The notes under the pieces were generated by a model, which did no database searches, was not told where the DNA came from, and was given only the letters and a program-made list of their open reading frames with translations. This document shows positions 62,382-64,000 of a stretch of DNA of 64,000 nucleotides, piece after piece. The stretch spans positions 868,001 to 932,000 of the forward strand of contig NZ_CP141769.1 of NCBI RefSeq assembly GCF_035621355.1, read 5' to 3'. The DNA is from Thiobacillus sp. SCUT-2. Lineage in GTDB: Bacteria > Pseudomonadota > Gammaproteobacteria > Burkholderiales > Thiobacillaceae. A program made the position numbers and the translations under genes. Within the stretch, counting starts at the first letter, position 1; the number at the start of each line of letters is the position of its first letter.

Positions 62382-63590
62382 TTACGCGGCCGAGTGTCCC
62401 TTCAACTCGATCTTCACGTTCTGTTCGGCGGTCAGGCCCGCGTAGTACTTCTGAAGCACCTTGGCCACTTCCGGGCGGGAAAACTCGACCGGCAGGTCCT
62501 GGCCTTCGGAAAGCATGGCGCGGACCTTGGTGCCGGACAACAGGATGCGGTCTTCCTTGGTGTGCGGGCAGGTGCGCTGGCTGGCCATGCCGCCGCACTT
62601 CTTGCACCAGAAGGTCCAGTCGATGTTCATGTTCTTGGTTTCGAGCGCGTCCTTCGGGATCTCGTCGAAGATCTTCTGCGCGTCGAACGGGCCGTAGTAG
62701 TCGCCGACGCCGGCATGGTCGCGGCCGACGATCAGGTGCGAGCAGCCGTAGTTCTGGCGGAACAGCGCGTGCAGCAGCGCCTCGCGCGGACCGGCGTAGC
62801 GCATGTCGAGCGGATAGCCGGCCTGGATCACGGTGTTGGGGGCGAAGTAGTTGTCGATCAGCGTGGCGATCGCTTCGGAGCGCACTTCGGCGGGGATGTC
62901 GCCCGGCTTCAGCGCGCCGAGCAGGGAGTGGACCAGGACGCCGTCCATGGTCTCGATGGCGATCTTCGCCAGGTATTCATGGCTGCGGTGCATCGGGTTG
63001 CGGGTCTGGAACGCGGCGACCTTGGACCAGCCCATGGCCTCGAACTTGGCGCGGGTTTCGGCCGGCGTCATGAACTGTTCGCCGTATTCTTCCTTGAAGT
63101 TGCCGGTCGACAGGACCTTGACCGGGCCGGCCAGGTTGTACTTGCCCTGGGCCATGACCATCTTGACGCCGGGGTGCTCGAGGTCGGTGGTCTTGTAGAC
63201 CATCATGCACTCGTGCGCCTTGTCGATGGTGTACTTGTCGGTGATCTTCATGGTGCCCATGATCTCGCCGGTCTCGCCGTCGACCAGGGCCACCTCGCTG
63301 CCTTCCTTGATGGTTTCGTCGTCGGTGGAGAGCGTGATCGGAATGGGCCAGAACAGGCCGCTGGCCATCTTGTAGCCGTCGCAGACGCCCTGCCAGTCGG
63401 CCTTGGTCATGAAGCCGTCGAGCGGGGTGAAGCCGCCGATGCCCATCATGATCAGGTCGCCGGTCTCGCGCGAGCTCATCTTGAGCTTGGGCAGGGAGGC
63501 GGCGCGGGCTTTTTCGGCGGTGAGCGCGTCACCCGTCAGCAGCAGGGGCTTGAGTTCTCCGCCGCCGTGGGGGCGTACCAGTTTGGACAT
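62382..63590 (-). CDS. sat: Dissimilatory ATP sulfurylase
   Basis: A homo-oligomeric sulfate adenylyltransferase of 402 residues. Here it runs toward ATP: APS and PPi give ATP and sulfate, the substrate-level phosphorylation step of sulfite oxidation. The active-site motifs [11 protein letters not shown] and GRDHAG are intact. A cysteine group ([20 protein letters not shown]) matches the zinc-binding site of bacterial Sat enzymes. There is no APS-kinase fusion. GAGGAG fixes ATG 63590. Its own promoter is probably the extended -10 just upstream. Confidence 0.96.
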   Translation of the reverse strand: MSKLVRPHGGGELKPLLLTGDALTAEKARAASLPKLKMSSRETGDLIMMGIGGFTPLDGFMTKADWQGVCDGYKMASGLFWPIPITLSTDDETIKEGSEVALVDGETGEIMGTMKITDKYTIDKAHECMMVYKTTDLEHPGVKMVMAQGKYNLAGPVKVLSTGNFKEEYGEQFMTPAETRAKFEAMGWSKVAAFQTRNPMHRSHEYLAKIAIETMDGVLVHSLLGALKPGDIPAEVRSEAIATLIDNYFAPNTVIQAGYPLDMRYAGPREALLHALFRQNYGCSHLIVGRDHAGVGDYYGPFDAQKIFDEIPKDALETKNMNIDWTFWCKKCGGMASQRTCPHTKEDRILLSGTKVRAMLSEGQDLPVEFSRPEVAKVLQKYYAGLTAEQNVKIELKGHSAA

Positions 63591-63630
63591 GCTGTCTCCT
63601 CGGACTGTATGGGGATATTGGAGTCCGGGC

Positions 63631-63639
63631 AGAATAGCA
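63631..63639 (-). promoter_or_regulatory. Extended -10 promoter of sat
   Basis: On the minus strand TGC-TATTCT lies about 41 bp before the sat ATG; a weak -35 (TATTCA) is 17 bp further. It would drive sat-aprB-aprA. Confidence 0.4.
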
Positions 63640-63709
63640 CTGGCCTACAGGCGTGAATAATCCTTTATTTTTATTTGAGGATAAGCAGGTTTGATATTCG
63701 CGCGCACCA

Positions 63710-63742
63710 AATAAAAAGCCCGGGCGAACCGGGCTTTTTATT
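63710..63742. terminator. Terminator after the window-edge gene (bidirectional form)
   Basis: AATAAAAAGCCCGG, loop GCGAA and CCGGGCTTTTTATT form a stem of 14 bp with A and T tracts on both sides. It ends the minus-strand gene at 63757 and insulates sat from it. Confidence 0.88.
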
Positions 63743-63756
63743 TTGAGATCAGTTAT

Positions 63757-64000
63757 TTACGCGTCGAAGAAGGCGGGCATGTCGGTCTGCTCGGTCTTGA
63801 TGACGTCGACCCAGCACGGCTTGGTGTCCCCCCCGGCGGCGGCCAGTTTCTTGGTCTCTTCGTAGAGCATTTTCCAGCGGTTGTAAAGGCAGTCGCTGAC
63901 CTTGCGCATGCCCGAATCGAAGTAGGAATTGTGCAGGTCGCCGACCGTGCGGGTGAAGGACTCCATCTGCTCCAGCAGGTTGTGCGGGTAGCCGTGGCGG
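63757..64000 (-). CDS. C-terminal part of an unidentified protein upstream of sat
   Basis: The last 80 codons are open and run off the window; the visible part begins RHGYPHNLLEQMESFTRTVG. It continues with VSDCLYNRWKMLYEETKKLA and ends DMPAFFDA. It is helical, with two cysteines (in SDCLYN and KPCWVD). I do not recognise the family. The internal Met at 63966 need not be the start, since the frame stays open upstream. Its own terminator separates it from sat, so it is a separate transcript in the same direction. Confidence 0.6.
   Translation of the reverse strand, partial: RHGYPHNLLEQMESFTRTVGDLHNSYFDSGMRKVSDCLYNRWKMLYEETKKLAAAGGDTKPCWVDVIKTEQTDMPAFFDA

Overview
The window is about 64 kb of GC-rich, gene-dense chromosome from an autotrophic sulfur-oxidising betaproteobacterium, most likely Thiobacillus or a close relative. 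The main evidence is a dissimilatory sat-aprB-aprA cluster next to CbbQ/CbbO-type genes, together with betaproteobacterial gene orders (surE-pcm-nlpD-rpoS, alaA-hom-thrC, earP-efp, ispB/rplU-rpmA-obgE). The genus is inferred from gene content; no database was searched.

Layout. 0-7.5 kb: nadC and a GNAT gene diverge from clpB, followed by a PAP2 phosphatase and a degenerate M48-like membrane protein. 5.8-14.8 kb: tamA-tamB, then the overlapping surE-pcm-nlpD-rpoS operon. 14.8-22 kb: yrfG, an Mth938-fold protein, alaA-hom-thrC, a family 4-like uracil-DNA glycosylase, a GST and msrA. 22-25.2 kb: a visibly AT-richer accessory patch with a LuxR regulator, a PEP-CTERM protein and an orphan lipoprotein. 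25.2-36.5 kb: glnS, mnmA-nudJ-rluE, icd, cspA, psiF, earP-efp and dnaE. 36.5-40.3 kb: a candidate sRNA, acyP, metG, a 7-bp tandem repeat, a DUF924 protein and a double-CDGSH protein. 40.4-46.6 kb: a tetR-adaptor-RND-outer membrane factor efflux operon whose promoter/operator can be read. 46.8-51.4 kb: a selenocysteine operon selA-(transglutaminase)-selB-selC. 51.9-55.2 kb: tRNA-Pro, ispB, rplU-rpmA-obgE and a small conserved protein. 55.2-64 kb: cbbO, cbbQ, a DUF4124 protein, a YkgJ-type Fe-S protein, aprA, aprB, sat and the end of an unknown gene.

How the genes fit together. AprBA and Sat oxidise sulfite to sulfate through APS and conserve energy as ATP. The MoxR/VWA pair (CbbQ/CbbO family) just downstream is known from Rubisco activation, but no Rubisco gene lies here, so its client is open. 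SelA, SelB and tRNA-Sec provide UGA recoding, although SelD and any selenoprotein lie outside the window. EarP rhamnosylates Arg32 of the adjacent EF-P. RpoS, NlpD, Pcm and SurE form the stationary-phase and envelope module.

The most interesting non-coding signals are: a compact sRNA unit at 36.6 kb (TTGACA promoter, about 100 nt of CU-rich anti-Shine-Dalgarno motifs, strong terminator); a palindromic repeat inserted in frame in the metG linker; a 15-copy GGGGAGY array in front of metG; a terminator-like hairpin in the alaA leader; and a TAGAC-N6-GTCTA operator overlapping the efflux promoter. The M48-like protein that has lost HEXXH is the oddest protein.
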